Source: Azospirillum sp. (GTDB lineage: Bacteria > Pseudomonadota > Alphaproteobacteria > Azospirillales > Azospirillaceae). Taken from it: a DNA stretch of 64,000 bases. The DNA lies in the NCBI GenBank assembly GCA_016124535.1, contig WGNK01000003.1:226001-290000 (forward strand), given 5' to 3'. The position numbers were made by a program, and so were the translations under genes. Under the pieces are notes generated by a model that saw only the letters and a list, made by a program, of their open reading frames with translations, did no database searches and was not told the DNA's origin. This document shows, piece after piece, positions 10,455 to 19,217 of the stretch (positions within the stretch are counted from its first letter, which is position 1; each line of letters starts with the position of its first letter).

Positions 10455-12488
10455 ATGAATGGGCAGGTTCAGGTTGCCGTCTTGGTGGGGGTCGCCTTGC
10501 TGAGCGGGGTGAGCGGGTATCTCGCCCTGCGCATGGGTGCATTGCGAAGAGCGCTGAGGATCGATCGCGGCACCACGGCGGCAATCCTGCGGGCGGCGGT
10601 CGATGGCATCGTCACGATCGATGAACAGGGGCTGATCGCCGGGTTCAATCCGGCGGCCGAACGCCTGTTCGGCTATCGCAGTGCCGAGGTGGTGGGGCGC
10701 AATGTCAGCATGCTGATGCCCGAGCCCTATCGCTCCGGGCACGACGGCTATCTCGCCCGCTATCTGGCCGGCGGCGAGGCCCGGGTGATCGGCATCGGGC
10801 GCGAGGTCATCGGCCAGCGCAAGGACGGCTCGACCTTCCCGATGGAGTTGTCGGTCGGCGAAAGCCTCAGCGGACGTCGGCGCCTGTTTGCCGGGATCGT
10901 CCGGGACATCACCGAACGGAAACGGGCCGAGCAGCGGTTGCGCGACAGCGAGGCGGAAACGCGCGCGATTCTGGAGACTGCGGTCGATGGCATCCTGACC
11001 ATCGATCAGGGTGGACTCATTCTTTCCGCCAACCCCGCGACCGAGCGGCTGTTTGGCTGGCGGACCGAAGAGATGATCGGCCGCAATGTCAGCTTCCTGA
11101 TGCCGGCACCCTGGCGCGCCGCCCATGACGGCTACCTGGAGCGCTACCAGGCGACCGGCGAGCGCCGGATCATCGGCATCGGCCGCGAAGTTCAGGGTTT
11201 GCGCAAGGATGGGTCGAGCTTCCCGATGGAGCTGTCGGTTGGCGAGGCTTTGGTCGGGGACGCGCGCATCTTCACCGGAATTGTGCGCGATGTCAGTCTG
11301 CGCAAGCGCGCCGAGGAGGAATTGCGCGCGGCCAAGGACCAGGCGGAGCGTGCCAGCCTGGCCCAATCGCGGTTCCTCGCCGCGGCAAGCCATGACCTGC
11401 GCCAGCCGGTCCAGGCCTTGACCCTGTTTGCCTCGGCACTTGCCGCCAAGATTACCGGCGCCCCGGCCTCGGCCCTGCTCGACGACATGAAGGGGTCGCT
11501 GGAGGCGCTCACCATGCTGCTCGATGCCCTGCTCGATGTCTCGCGACTCGATGCCGGCATCGTGGTTCCCCACGAGACCACCTTCTCCTTGAGCACCGTG
11601 ATCGATCGCCTGGCCGCCGAGTTCGCGCCGCTTACCGCCCATAAGGAAATTGGGCTGAGGACCGTGCCCTGCTCGGCGGTGGTGCGCACCGATCCCACCC
11701 TGCTTTATCGCATCCTGCAGAATTTCCTGTCCAACTCCCTGCGCTATACCAGCCAGGGACGGATCGTGCTGGGCTGCCGGCGCCGCGGTCGCAAGCTGCG
11801 GATCGAAGTCGCCGATAGCGGCATCGGCATTCCTGACCACCTGCATGGGGAAATCTTCAAGGAATTCTACCAGGTCGGCAACGTCGAACGCGACCGCTCG
11901 AAGGGACTTGGGCTGGGGCTGGCGATCGTCCAGCGCTTGTCCCGACTGCTGCGCTGCCCGGTAACGGTGCGCTCCGACGAGGGGCGAGGATCGATCTTCG
12001 CGGTGGAGGTCGCTCTGGTCGGCTACAACAAGGCCGCCAATGTTGTGCCGCTGCGCAGTGCGCCCCAGGAAGTTCCGGTCACCGGCCGCGGTCTGGTGTT
12101 CGTGATCGACGACGAGGCGACCGTGCTTAAGGCACTGCGGGTCGCGATCGAAGATTGGGGTTATACCGTGCTGACCGCGCGCACGGCGCTGGAAACCATC
12201 AGCATGCTGACCGCCCGACAACAGCCCCCGGACCTGATCATCGCCGATTACCGGCTGCGGGGCATCTGCACCGGTGCCCAGGTGGTGGCGCAGCTGCGCG
12301 ACATGTTCGAAACCCGGATCCCGGGAATTTTGATCACCGGTGATACCGCGCCGGAGCGCCTGCGGGAGGCCAACGACCATGGCCTGACTCTGCTCCACAA
12401 ACCGATCCAGCCGGCCGAGTTGCACGCCGCAATCATGGAGAACCTGAGCAGCAGGCCTGGCGGCGAGGCGGCCAGCCTGGGCGCCTAG
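10455..12488 (+). CDS. membrane hybrid histidine kinase with two FixL-like PAS domains and receiver
   Basis: About 677 residues from ATG 10455; this start puts one membrane helix (VAVLVGVALLSGVSGYLAL) at the N-terminus. Then come PAS1 and PAS2, a HisKA with SHDLRQP (His313), a HATPase (DSGIGIP, GLGLGLAI) and a C-terminal receiver whose phospho-acceptor is Asp598 in LIIADYR. Both PAS domains keep the FixL pair: His96/Arg116 and His224/Arg244, each 20 residues apart, and both share GIGREV and RKDGS-FPMELSVGE. The SHDLRQP box and C-terminal receiver mark a known branch of hybrid kinases. The neighbouring kinase suggests a shared oxygen/redox signalling pathway. The receiver has no output domain, so the final target is unknown. 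Confidence 0.9.
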   Translation: MNGQVQVAVLVGVALLSGVSGYLALRMGALRRALRIDRGTTAAILRAAVDGIVTIDEQGLIAGFNPAAERLFGYRSAEVVGRNVSMLMPEPYRSGHDGYLARYLAGGEARVIGIGREVIGQRKDGSTFPMELSVGESLSGRRRLFAGIVRDITERKRAEQRLRDSEAETRAILETAVDGILTIDQGGLILSANPATERLFGWRTEEMIGRNVSFLMPAPWRAAHDGYLERYQATGERRIIGIGREVQGLRKDGSSFPMELSVGEALVGDARIFTGIVRDVSLRKRAEEELRAAKDQAERASLAQSRFLAAASHDLRQPVQALTLFASALAAKITGAPASALLDDMKGSLEALTMLLDALLDVSRLDAGIVVPHETTFSLSTVIDRLAAEFAPLTAHKEIGLRTVPCSAVVRTDPTLLYRILQNFLSNSLRYTSQGRIVLGCRRRGRKLRIEVADSGIGIPDHLHGEIFKEFYQVGNVERDRSKGLGLGLAIVQRLSRLLRCPVTVRSDEGRGSIFAVEVALVGYNKAANVVPLRSAPQEVPVTGRGLVFVIDDEATVLKALRVAIEDWGYTVLTARTALETISMLTARQQPPDLIIADYRLRGICTGAQVVAQLRDMFETRIPGILITGDTAPERLREANDHGLTLLHKPIQPAELHAAIMENLSSRPGGEAASLGA

Positions 12489-12515
12489 GCTCGATCGGTC
12501 TCGCCCATCGATGCG

Positions 12516-12543
12516 GCGTCATGACGCATTGTGCATTGCAAAA
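12516..12543 (+). promoter_or_regulatory. PhaR-like operator upstream of phasin
   Basis: TTGTGCATTGCAAAA at 12529-12543 matches, with small changes, the near-perfect palindrome TTGTGCACTGCACAA at 14222-14236. TGC/GCA-rich palindromes are the known targets of PhaR, the polyhydroxybutyrate-responsive repressor of phasin genes. A second palindrome, GCGTCATGACGC, abuts it at 12516-12527. It lies ~95 bases before the phasin start. Confidence 0.6.
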
Positions 12544-12638
12544 AATGTATGACGAAAATGTAACCTGGTCGCCCATCTGATCCGTTATGCTGCGTCGCAG
12601 CAAAGAATGCGTTTCGCACTCAACTGACGGAGACCACG

Positions 12639-13115
12639 ATGGAACAGCAGATTGCCGCCGCCACTCAGGCCGTGACCGACTTGGCGAACCAGGCACGCAA
12701 CATTCTTTCCCGGCTCGTCGAAGCGGCCCGTGGGCGCTACGACCAGGCCAGCCAGAACACCCTGGTTGCCTTCGACCAGACCGTTGCGTTCAACGCGCGG
12801 GCCGTTGAGGCGACCAAGCAATCCGCCGCGATCATCGTCGCCGGCAATGAAGAGGCGGCGACGTTGGTCACCAGTTTCGCGCGGGCCACGGTCGAGCAGT
12901 CTTTCGCCAACACCAAGGCCCTGATGTCGGTGACCTCGCTGCCCGACCTGTTCCGGCTGCAGACCGCGATGGTCACGGCGTATTTCGACGCGCTGCGCAG
13001 CCAGACCGAGCAACTGTCCACTTTGTCGGCCAGGGTTGCCCGGGATTCGGTGGCCCCAATCAATGCCAACCTCACTGAGACCCTCGAAACCACCAAGCAG
13101 GCCCTTGCCGCCTGA
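12639..13115 (+). CDS. phasin family protein
   Basis: A 158-residue, almost wholly helical, Ala-rich protein of the phasin family that coats polyhydroxyalkanoate granules. It starts MEQQIAAATQAVTDLANQAR and carries the amphipathic helices typical of the family, with FNARAVEATKQSAA and RDSVAPINANLTE. The length is usual for short phasins. It stands alone on the plus strand, ended by an intrinsic terminator 40 bases on. A PhaR-like operator precedes it, and a divergent gene pair 1 kb away carries the same operator. No pha synthase or depolymerase lies in the window. Confidence 0.85.
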   Translation: MEQQIAAATQAVTDLANQARNILSRLVEAARGRYDQASQNTLVAFDQTVAFNARAVEATKQSAAIIVAGNEEAATLVTSFARATVEQSFANTKALMSVTSLPDLFRLQTAMVTAYFDALRSQTEQLSTLSARVARDSVAPINANLTETLETTKQALAA

Positions 13116-13156
13116 TCGATGCGGTTTCCCGAGAGTGTAGCCGGTCCGCGCTCAAG

Positions 13157-13189
13157 AAAACCCTCTTCCCGCCGGGGAGAGGGTTTTTT
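13157..13189 (+). terminator. intrinsic terminator of the phasin gene
   Basis: Arms AAAACCCTCT (13157-13166) and AGAGGGTTTT (13178-13187), with further pairing of CCC and GGG inside, followed by a T run. It lies 42 bases after the phasin stop codon. Confidence 0.85.
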
Positions 13190-13527
13190 CGCCGGACCCG
13201 AACCTCGACGACCTGGCATCAGGACAAAAAAAATCGCGCGGCGAAAGCGGCGCGAAGCGGACGAAAAACCGGATTAATTCGCAAATACGCAGCAGACTAT
13301 AATCAAGAGAAATCTTGGTCGCCCAATCTTGGTGCCCCGTTTTGGTGGCAGGCCCGGCGGCCCGAAGCGGCCGCCGGCATGCCATCGATCGAAGCGCGGA
13401 TGGTGGCAGCCATCCCGGCGATTCCCGACCTCACTTTGTCCGGACGGTGGCGGCACCCTGGGGGTGCTCCCCTGATTTTCCCGGATCCGAGGTCAATTTG
13501 CTCCGATCGTCCACCCCCTGCGCTCGA
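13190..13527. other. gene-free stretch after the phasin terminator
   Basis: No supported gene. Short open frames on both strands have no ribosome binding site and no protein-like composition. It contains A-rich segments near 13227 and 13290 and GC-rich partial repeats, but nothing I can name. Confidence 0.4.
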
Positions 13528-13743
13528 TCAGTGGCCCGACGCTTTCAGATTGCTCTGCTGCTCCGCCCAGCTGGCGGCATCCAGTTCGTCCGGGCTCCGG
13601 CTCAACCAGCCGGTCAGCCACCGGCCGAAAGCATGGCACCGCCGAGCGACCTCAACGTCGCGCGCTCTGCGAGCCGCAGCGATGACCGCCTCATAATCCG
13701 CGCGTGTCGCCTGCTGGGCCCAGAATTCAACCGACCTGTTCAT
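13528..13743 (-). CDS. small hypothetical protein, second gene of the PhaR-operator pair
   Basis: A 71-residue protein from ATG 13743, with AGAGAAG eight bases upstream; a GTG at 13752 is the alternative. It is charged and helical, with paired Arg residues and the motif RRCHAFGRWLTGWLSR. The upstream gene has a similar segment (Tyr, an Arg-rich helix, then FGSWIARTG), so the two may be distant paralogues. Family not recognised. It lies 48 bases after 13792-14187 on the same strand, so it probably shares its PhaR-like control and a link to granules. Confidence 0.6.
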   Translation of the reverse strand: MNRSVEFWAQQATRADYEAVIAAARRARDVEVARRCHAFGRWLTGWLSRSPDELDAASWAEQQSNLKASGH

Positions 13744-13791
13744 TGACTTCACTTCTCTTCAGCGGGAATCATAAACCGCGTAGATCGTAGG

Positions 13792-14187
13792 TTAGTGGAT
13801 CGAGGTCTCAACGACGCTGCGCGGGGTTGCCCACGGAGCCTTGCTCTTTTCGCCGATCCACGGTCCGGTCGGCGCGAGCAGGTCGCTCTGCTGGCCGGCT
13901 TCGGCCGACTTGAGCGGGCCGATGGCGTCGTTGAACACCGGCGTGATGTCGACAACGCCGCCATTGCCTTCGATGGCCTTCAGCGCGGTCTCACTGCTGT
14001 GCTGAACCGCCGTCAACCGCGCGAGCAGCGGGCCGAACACCGCTGAACCGGTACGCGCAATCCAGCTGCCAAAGCTCGCCAGGCCGCTGGCGACCACTTC
14101 GGCCCGCAGGTGGTGGGCCTGCCGTTCATAAAAGTCGAAATCGATCGAACCCCGGCTTTTCGGGTCCTCGGTCAGAAACTCGCTCAT
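13792..14187 (-). CDS. hypothetical phasin-like or granule-associated protein
   Basis: A 131-residue protein starting at ATG 14187, with AGGAG well placed upstream. The N-terminal part is amphipathic helix (FYERQAHHLRAEVVASGLAS, then FGSWIARTG). A middle segment like a phasin helix follows (LLARLTAVQHSSETALKAIE), and the tail is Gly/Pro-rich and less ordered. I cannot assign a family with confidence. The palindrome TTGTGCACTGCACAA 35 bases before the start is shared with the confirmed phasin gene, which suggests membership of the same storage regulon. It heads a two-gene unit with 13528-13743. Confidence 0.65.
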   Translation of the reverse strand: MSEFLTEDPKSRGSIDFDFYERQAHHLRAEVVASGLASFGSWIARTGSAVFGPLLARLTAVQHSSETALKAIEGNGGVVDITPVFNDAIGPLKSAEAGQQSDLLAPTGPWIGEKSKAPWATPRSVVETSIH

Positions 14188-14221
14188 CGCATTTTGCTCC
14201 TGCTGGCTATCGCGGCTTTCG

Positions 14222-14236
14222 TTGTGCACTGCACAA
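14222..14236 (-). promoter_or_regulatory. PhaR-like operator upstream of the hypothetical granule gene pair
   Basis: Perfect inverted repeat TTGTGCA-C-TGCACAA. The same core occurs at 12529-12543 before the phasin gene. Its position just upstream of the start at 14187 fits a repressor site. That the regulator is PhaR is inferred from the family; no phaR gene lies in the window. Confidence 0.62.
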
Positions 14237-14244
14237 TGCCACAT

Positions 14245-14617
14245 GGCGATACATAGGTGAGCTTAGGGTTTTGCGACGAGGCAATTTGAGAAACCCAGTC
14301 GTGCGCAATTCGCATGAGATGGTCTTTAGGCTCCGATAGAGAAAAACCAATCTCGAAGAGGAGGTGAAAAACTGCTCGCACCCGCGGCAAGTTGACCGGG
14401 AAATGGGCTCTTGAGAATTTCAGGATATCTCGGGATCAGACCAAAGCCGTTTCACCGGTCGCCGGGGAAATCAGGATATTATCCACAGGGATGGTCTTGA
14501 AACACCCTATTGGCGGGTAAGATCGGGAAAAGGCATGTCGATACCCGCCTTTAGTATGCCCAGGCGGGGGCGGCGATCGACCCTGGTATTGCATCGCCGA
14601 ATCGGGCACAACGGCGA
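14245..14617. other. intergenic region between the granule gene pair and rnr
   Basis: About 370 bases without a supported gene. It is less GC-rich than its surroundings around 14240-14360. AGGAGG at 14358-14364 is followed by a GTG frame of only about 17 codons. It contains TATTATCCACAG near 14476, resembling a DnaA-box core, but as a single copy. It presumably carries the promoters of rnr and the divergent pair. Confidence 0.4.
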
Positions 14618-16897
14618 GTGACGGTGGCCGGCAACGCCGTGGCTCCCTTGACCCTGGACCTCCCCTTGAACTCAGCTCCGAAGAAGCCGGTGCCGTTTCC
14701 AACCAGGCAGGCGGTGGTCGATTTCATCCGGGAAAGCCCGACGCCGGTGGGCAAACGGGAGATCGCCCGCGCCTTTCACCTGACCGGCGACGATCGGCTG
14801 CGCCTGAAGACTTTGCTCAAGGAATTGGAGCAGGACGGGGCGGTTGCGCGCGGTCGCGGCCGGCGGCTGGCGCCGCAGGCGGCGCTCCCCGCGGTGGCGG
14901 TGGTGGTGGTGACCGGGGTCGATGCCGACGGCGAGGTGCTGGCCCGGCCGGCGCAATCGCCGGGGCCGGAAATCAACCCAACCATCTATATGCAGCCAGA
15001 GCGGCGCGGCCATCCATCGCTGGCCGCGGGCGACCGGGTCCTGGCACGGCTGCGGCGGATGGCCGACGGCAGCTACGAAGGCACCACCCTGCGCCGCCTG
15101 GAAGACGGCCCGGCCCGCATTCTCGGGGTCTTGCGCGCCGGGTCCGGCGGCTACCGCCTGGTTCCGACTGAACGCCGGGCCAAAACCGAATTTGCCGTGG
15201 CGCCCGGCGCCGAAGGCGGTGCCTCGCCCGGCGAACTGGTGCTGACCGAACTGGTCGCCAGCCAGCGACTCGGGCTGAAACAAGTCCGCGTCGTCGAGTG
15301 TCTGGGCGACGTCATGGCACCGAGGGCGATCAGCCTGATCGCGATCCACGGCCACGGCCTGCCCACGGTGTTCTCCAGGGAAGCCCTGGCCGAAGCGGCC
15401 GCAGCACCGCTGCCGGGCCTGGCCGGCCGCGTCGACCTGCGGTCGCTGCCGCTGGTTACCATCGACGGTGCCGACGCCCGCGATTTCGACGATGCGGTGT
15501 GGGCCGAACCGGATGCCGCGGTGCCCGGTGGCTGGCACCTGGTGGTGGCAATTGCCGATGTCGCCTTTTATGTCGCCCCCGGCAGCGCGCTCGACCGCGC
15601 CGCTTTCGACCGCGGCAATTCGGCCTATTTCCCCGATCGGGTGGTGCCGATGCTGCCCGAGGCCCTGTCCAACCATCTGTGCTCGCTGCGTCCCGGCGAG
15701 GATCGCGCCTGTCTGGCGGCCCATCTGTGGATCGACGGCGACGGCCAGTTGCACCGCCATCGCTTCGAGCGCGGCCTGATGCGCTCGGTCGCCCGGCTGA
15801 CCTACGAGCAGGTCCAGACCGCCCGCGACGGTCACCCCGACGCGCTGACCCGGCCGCTGCTGGAGCCGGTGATCGCCCCGCTCTACGCCGCCTTCACCGT
15901 CCTAGAGGCGGCGCGCCGGCGGCGTGGCACGCTGGATCTCGACCTGCCGGAGCGGCAGATCCGCCTTGATGACGCCGGACAGGTGGCTGCGATCACCGAG
16001 CGATCGCGTTACGACAGCCACCGCCTGATCGAAGAATTCATGATCGCCGCCAACGTCGCCGCCGCCGAGTCGCTGGAGGCGGCGGGCGAGCCCTGCGTCT
16101 ACCGGGTTCACGACCGGCCGTCGCCGGAAAAACTCGAGGCACTGGCCGAGTTCCTCGACAGCCTCGGCCTGGGTTCGCCCAAGGGCCAGGTGGTCAAGCC
16201 CAGCCAATTCGCCCAGATCCTCAAGAAAACCGCCGGAACCCCGGAATACCCGCTGATCAACGAGGTGATCCTACGGACCCAGGCGCAGGCGGTCTACAGC
16301 CCGGATAACCTGGGGCATTTCGGCTTGGCGCTACGTCGCTACGCCCATTTCACCTCGCCGATCCGGCGCTATGCCGACCTGGTGGTCCACCGCGCCCTGA
16401 TCCGTGCCCATCGCCTGGGGCCGGGCGGACTCGACGACGACGGCGCCGCGCGCCTGACCGAGACCGCCCAGCACATCTCGATCACCGAGCGGCGCGCCGC
16501 CGCCGCGGAGCGCGATGCCACCGACCGCTACACCGCCGCCTTCCTGTCGACGCGGGTCGGCGCGCGGTTTGCCGGCCGGATTGCCGGGGTCACCCGGTTC
16601 GGGCTGTTCGTTCGCCTGGACGATACCGGCGCCGATGGTTTCATCCCGGTCAGCACGCTGCCGGACGACTACTACGACCACGTCGCCGGTCAGCACGCCC
16701 TGATCGGCCGGCGCAGCGGTCGCAGTTTTCGCCTAAGCGCGACGGTAACGGTGCGCCTTGAGGAAGCCGATCCTCTGGTCGGCAGCACCTTGTTTTCACT
16801 GGGCGAAGCCGAGGCTGCAAGCCCGTCGGGGCCGGACCGCAAGGGGCGTCGCCACCCTCTCCATCGTGGCAGAAACAGCACAAAACGTGGGAAATAG
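14618..16897 (+). CDS. rnr: ribonuclease R
   Basis: 3'-5' processive exoribonuclease of the RNB family that degrades structured RNA and matures rRNA. The 759 residues hold an N-terminal winged helix (residues ~25-75, FIRESPTPVGKREIARAFHL), cold-shock domains, the RNB catalytic domain with IDGADARDFDDAVW (Asp283, 286, 289, 291, 292 region), and a C-terminal S1 domain at ~645-720 (ARFAGRIAGVTRFGLFVRL). The C-terminus is a short basic tail. The start is GTG 14618, the first in frame; the ribosome binding site is weak. In many alphaproteobacteria rnr follows topA and precedes a DUF983 gene; here the second neighbour is kept and topA is absent. Confidence 0.95.
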   Translation: MTVAGNAVAPLTLDLPLNSAPKKPVPFPTRQAVVDFIRESPTPVGKREIARAFHLTGDDRLRLKTLLKELEQDGAVARGRGRRLAPQAALPAVAVVVVTGVDADGEVLARPAQSPGPEINPTIYMQPERRGHPSLAAGDRVLARLRRMADGSYEGTTLRRLEDGPARILGVLRAGSGGYRLVPTERRAKTEFAVAPGAEGGASPGELVLTELVASQRLGLKQVRVVECLGDVMAPRAISLIAIHGHGLPTVFSREALAEAAAAPLPGLAGRVDLRSLPLVTIDGADARDFDDAVWAEPDAAVPGGWHLVVAIADVAFYVAPGSALDRAAFDRGNSAYFPDRVVPMLPEALSNHLCSLRPGEDRACLAAHLWIDGDGQLHRHRFERGLMRSVARLTYEQVQTARDGHPDALTRPLLEPVIAPLYAAFTVLEAARRRRGTLDLDLPERQIRLDDAGQVAAITERSRYDSHRLIEEFMIAANVAAAESLEAAGEPCVYRVHDRPSPEKLEALAEFLDSLGLGSPKGQVVKPSQFAQILKKTAGTPEYPLINEVILRTQAQAVYSPDNLGHFGLALRRYAHFTSPIRRYADLVVHRALIRAHRLGPGGLDDDGAARLTETAQHISITERRAAAAERDATDRYTAAFLSTRVGARFAGRIAGVTRFGLFVRLDDTGADGFIPVSTLPDDYYDHVAGQHALIGRRSGRSFRLSATVTVRLEEADPLVGSTLFSLGEAEAASPSGPDRKGRRHPLHRGRNSTKRGK

Positions 16898-16965
16898 ATC
16901 ACGGGGTTGCCGCAATTGCGTCACATCAATGATTCCTTGACCACTGTCGTGCTACCCAAATCGCC

Positions 16966-17367
16966 ATGGAGACATCGATCCCAGAGCAAAGTGCGGCGGT
17001 ACGGCGGTTCGGCGGTACCGGACCACGGGTGCTGACCGCCGGTCTGCGCGGCTGGCGCGGGCGCTGCCCGCGCTGCGGCGGCCGGGGCTTGTTCACCGGT
17101 TACCTGACGGTCGCCGAACAGTGTCCCGGCTGTTCCCTCGCGCTGGCGGATTTCCGGGTCGACGATGCCCCGCCCTACGTCACGATTTTCATTGTCGGTC
17201 ATTTGATCGTACCAGCCATGCTGCTGCTCGAGATGGGCCTCCATCCGCCCGAGTGGCTGCACATATCATTGTGGGTACCGCTGACTCTGGCAGCGACCCT
17301 GGCATTACTGCCGCGGGTCAAGGGAGCGTTGATCGGCATTCAATGGTCACTCGGGCTCACTGGATAA
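16966..17367 (+). CDS. DUF983 zinc-ribbon membrane protein
   Basis: A 133-residue member of the DUF983 family. The N-terminal half has a zinc-ribbon pair, CPRCGG (about residue 34) and CPGC (about 55), followed by ADFRVDDAPPYVTIFIVGH, the family signature, and two membrane helices. The function of the family is unknown; conserved placement after rnr suggests a link to RNA or envelope metabolism, but that is inference. It lies 68 bases after rnr and overlaps the start of the following S41 peptidase gene by 25 bases. Confidence 0.88.
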   Translation: METSIPEQSAAVRRFGGTGPRVLTAGLRGWRGRCPRCGGRGLFTGYLTVAEQCPGCSLALADFRVDDAPPYVTIFIVGHLIVPAMLLLEMGLHPPEWLHISLWVPLTLAATLALLPRVKGALIGIQWSLGLTG

Positions 17368-18902
17368 GACTCCGTGGCATCCTGACCGCCTCTGTGGTCG
17401 GGGTCCTGATGGTGTGCGGCTGCGCCGGCGATCCGGTGACGCAGGCCGCGGCTCCGCCCCTGCCGATCGGCGAGGAAGTGCTCGCGGTCGCGTTCAACCG
17501 CATTTCCGAAATCTATCTCGATGCGGTGGATCTCGGACGGCTGACGGTAGACGGGCTGGCCGGTCTCAAGATCATCGAGCCCAAACTGAGCGCCGAGCGC
17601 AATGGCCGGGCGGTTCGGGTTCAGATCGGCAGCAGGGTGGCGGCGGAATTGCTGGCGCCCGAGCCGGGGGACGCCAGTGCCTGGGCGTCCTTGACTGCGC
17701 GCGCGATCGACCGCAGCCGGATGTTCTCGGCGGCGCTGCGCGACGCCTCGGCCAACCAGATTCATCAGGCCGTGCTCGACGCCATGATCGGCGATCTCGA
17801 CGCTTACTCACGCTATGCCGGCCCCCAGCGTGCCGGTACCGAACGGGCGCAACGCGAAGGCTACGGCGGTATCGGCATCTCGGTCGAGCCCGAGGGCGTC
17901 CGCTATGTGGTGCGGGAAGTGCTGGCCCACAGCCCGGCGGCCCGCAGCGGTCTGGCGGTCGGCGACCTGGTTCAGGCGATCGATGGCGAGCCGGTTTCGA
18001 GCCTGTCGATCCGCGATGTCCGGGACCGGCTGCGCGGGCCGGTCGGCAGCGTCGTCATGGTTACCCTGGGGAATGATGCCCTGTCGGGGCGACGGGTGAC
18101 GATCCGGCGCGAGCGGGTGATCCCCAACACGGTCACGGTGGCGATCGAAAAGGGCGTCGCGGTGTTCAAGATCGACCGCTTCAACGCCGCGACCACCGGC
18201 AATCTCAAGGAAGCGGTCATTGCCGCCCAGGCCGAATTGGGCGCGGGCGCGCTTGGCTATGTCCTCGACCTGCGCGGCAATCCCGGCGGTCTGCTCGACC
18301 AGGCGGTTTCGGTCGCCGATATGTTCGTCCGGCGCGGCCGGCTGATCTCGACCGCCGGCCGCCACCCCGACAGCTGGCAGCGATTCGACGCCACCGGTGA
18401 CGACATCCTCGACGGCCAACCGATGGTCGTGCTGGTCGACGGGCGTTCGGCCTCGGCGTCCGAAGTGGTCGCGGCAGCGCTGCAGGACAGCGGCCGCGCA
18501 GTGGTGGTCGGCGCCTCATCGTTCGGCAAGGGCAGCGTCCAGACCGTGACCCGGCTGCCCAACGACGGGGAATTGTTCCTGACCTGGGCGCGCATCTATG
18601 CGCCGTCGGGCTATACCTTGCACCGCCAGGGTGTGCAGCCGACCATCTGCACCAGCAATGCCGAAGGCAGCCCGGCGCAGGCGCTGGAGCCGCTGCGCCA
18701 CGGCCGCATCAATCTGCCCGACACCCTGGCCGCCTGGCGGGCCGCGGCGCCCGACGACGAGGCCGCGCTGGCCCATCTCCGCGAGGCCTGCCCGTGGAAG
18801 GCCCATGAGCCGGCGCTCGATCTGCAGGTCGCCGAAAAGCTGCTGGCCGACCGCCCGCTGTTCATGAGCGCCTTGGCGATGACCGTGGTCGCCGAGCGCT
18901 GA
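17343..18902 (+). CDS. S41-family carboxy-terminal processing protease, probable lipoprotein
   Basis: A 519-residue CtpA/Prc-like serine protease, exported. From ATG 17343 the N-terminus is basic, then hydrophobic, ending GVLMVCGCAG; the second Cys has Val at -3 and Gly at -1, close to a lipobox though Cys at -2 is unusual. A PDZ domain follows (GGIGISVEPEG, then SGLAVGDLVQAIDGEPV), and the S41 catalytic domain holds the nucleophile Ser in GRSASASEVVA and the general-base Lys in FGKGSVQT. The start overlaps the DUF983 gene by 25 bases, so they are co-transcribed. Likely a periplasmic protease acting on protein C-termini or cell-wall enzymes. Confidence 0.9.
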   Translation: MVTRAHWIRLRGILTASVVGVLMVCGCAGDPVTQAAAPPLPIGEEVLAVAFNRISEIYLDAVDLGRLTVDGLAGLKIIEPKLSAERNGRAVRVQIGSRVAAELLAPEPGDASAWASLTARAIDRSRMFSAALRDASANQIHQAVLDAMIGDLDAYSRYAGPQRAGTERAQREGYGGIGISVEPEGVRYVVREVLAHSPAARSGLAVGDLVQAIDGEPVSSLSIRDVRDRLRGPVGSVVMVTLGNDALSGRRVTIRRERVIPNTVTVAIEKGVAVFKIDRFNAATTGNLKEAVIAAQAELGAGALGYVLDLRGNPGGLLDQAVSVADMFVRRGRLISTAGRHPDSWQRFDATGDDILDGQPMVVLVDGRSASASEVVAAALQDSGRAVVVGASSFGKGSVQTVTRLPNDGELFLTWARIYAPSGYTLHRQGVQPTICTSNAEGSPAQALEPLRHGRINLPDTLAAWRAAAPDDEAALAHLREACPWKAHEPALDLQVAEKLLADRPLFMSALAMTVVAER

Positions 18903-18936
18903 TCCGCCCGGCCCCGATTTCCGATGCCTTTTCCGT

Positions 18937-19212
18937 TCAGATCGTCACCTTCGAGGGGCGGCCGCCGCCGGCGGTCACCCGTTTGACTGCAGCGGCGATC
19001 CGTACGAATTCACCCGCAGCACTCGCCGCGGCGCCAGCGATGATAATGTCCTGCAATTGCAGGATTTCCAGCAGAAGGGCCTTCAGTGCGTCGCGCTTGG
19101 CGATAAAATCCGCAGCCTTGTCGTCAAGCGATTGCAGCGCCTGAAGGATCTGGTTGAGCTGGCGGTTGGTTTGGCTCAGCGTCGGAGCCGGCGGCGGGCT
19201 TGCCGAGGTCAT
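18937..19212 (-). CDS. small coiled-coil protein, partner of the upstream lipoprotein
   Basis: A 91-residue protein with a strong ribosome binding site (GGGAGGT, seven bases before ATG 19212). After a Pro-rich start it is a long heptad helix (TNRQLNQILQALQSLDDKAA, continuing through FIAKRDALKALLLEILQLQD), then a small-residue hydrophobic stretch IIIAGAAASAAGEF, and a basic end. It has no signal peptide. It begins five bases after the lipoprotein gene ends, so the two are one operon and probably act together. Family not recognised; function unknown. Confidence 0.72.
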   Translation of the reverse strand: MTSASPPPAPTLSQTNRQLNQILQALQSLDDKAADFIAKRDALKALLLEILQLQDIIIAGAAASAAGEFVRIAAAVKRVTAGGGRPSKVTI

Positions 19213-19217
19213 AAAGG

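Noticed and set aside
10386..12425. Long minus-strand open frame antisense to the hybrid kinase
   Set aside because: The plus-strand kinase has complete domains; this is a GC-rich shadow.
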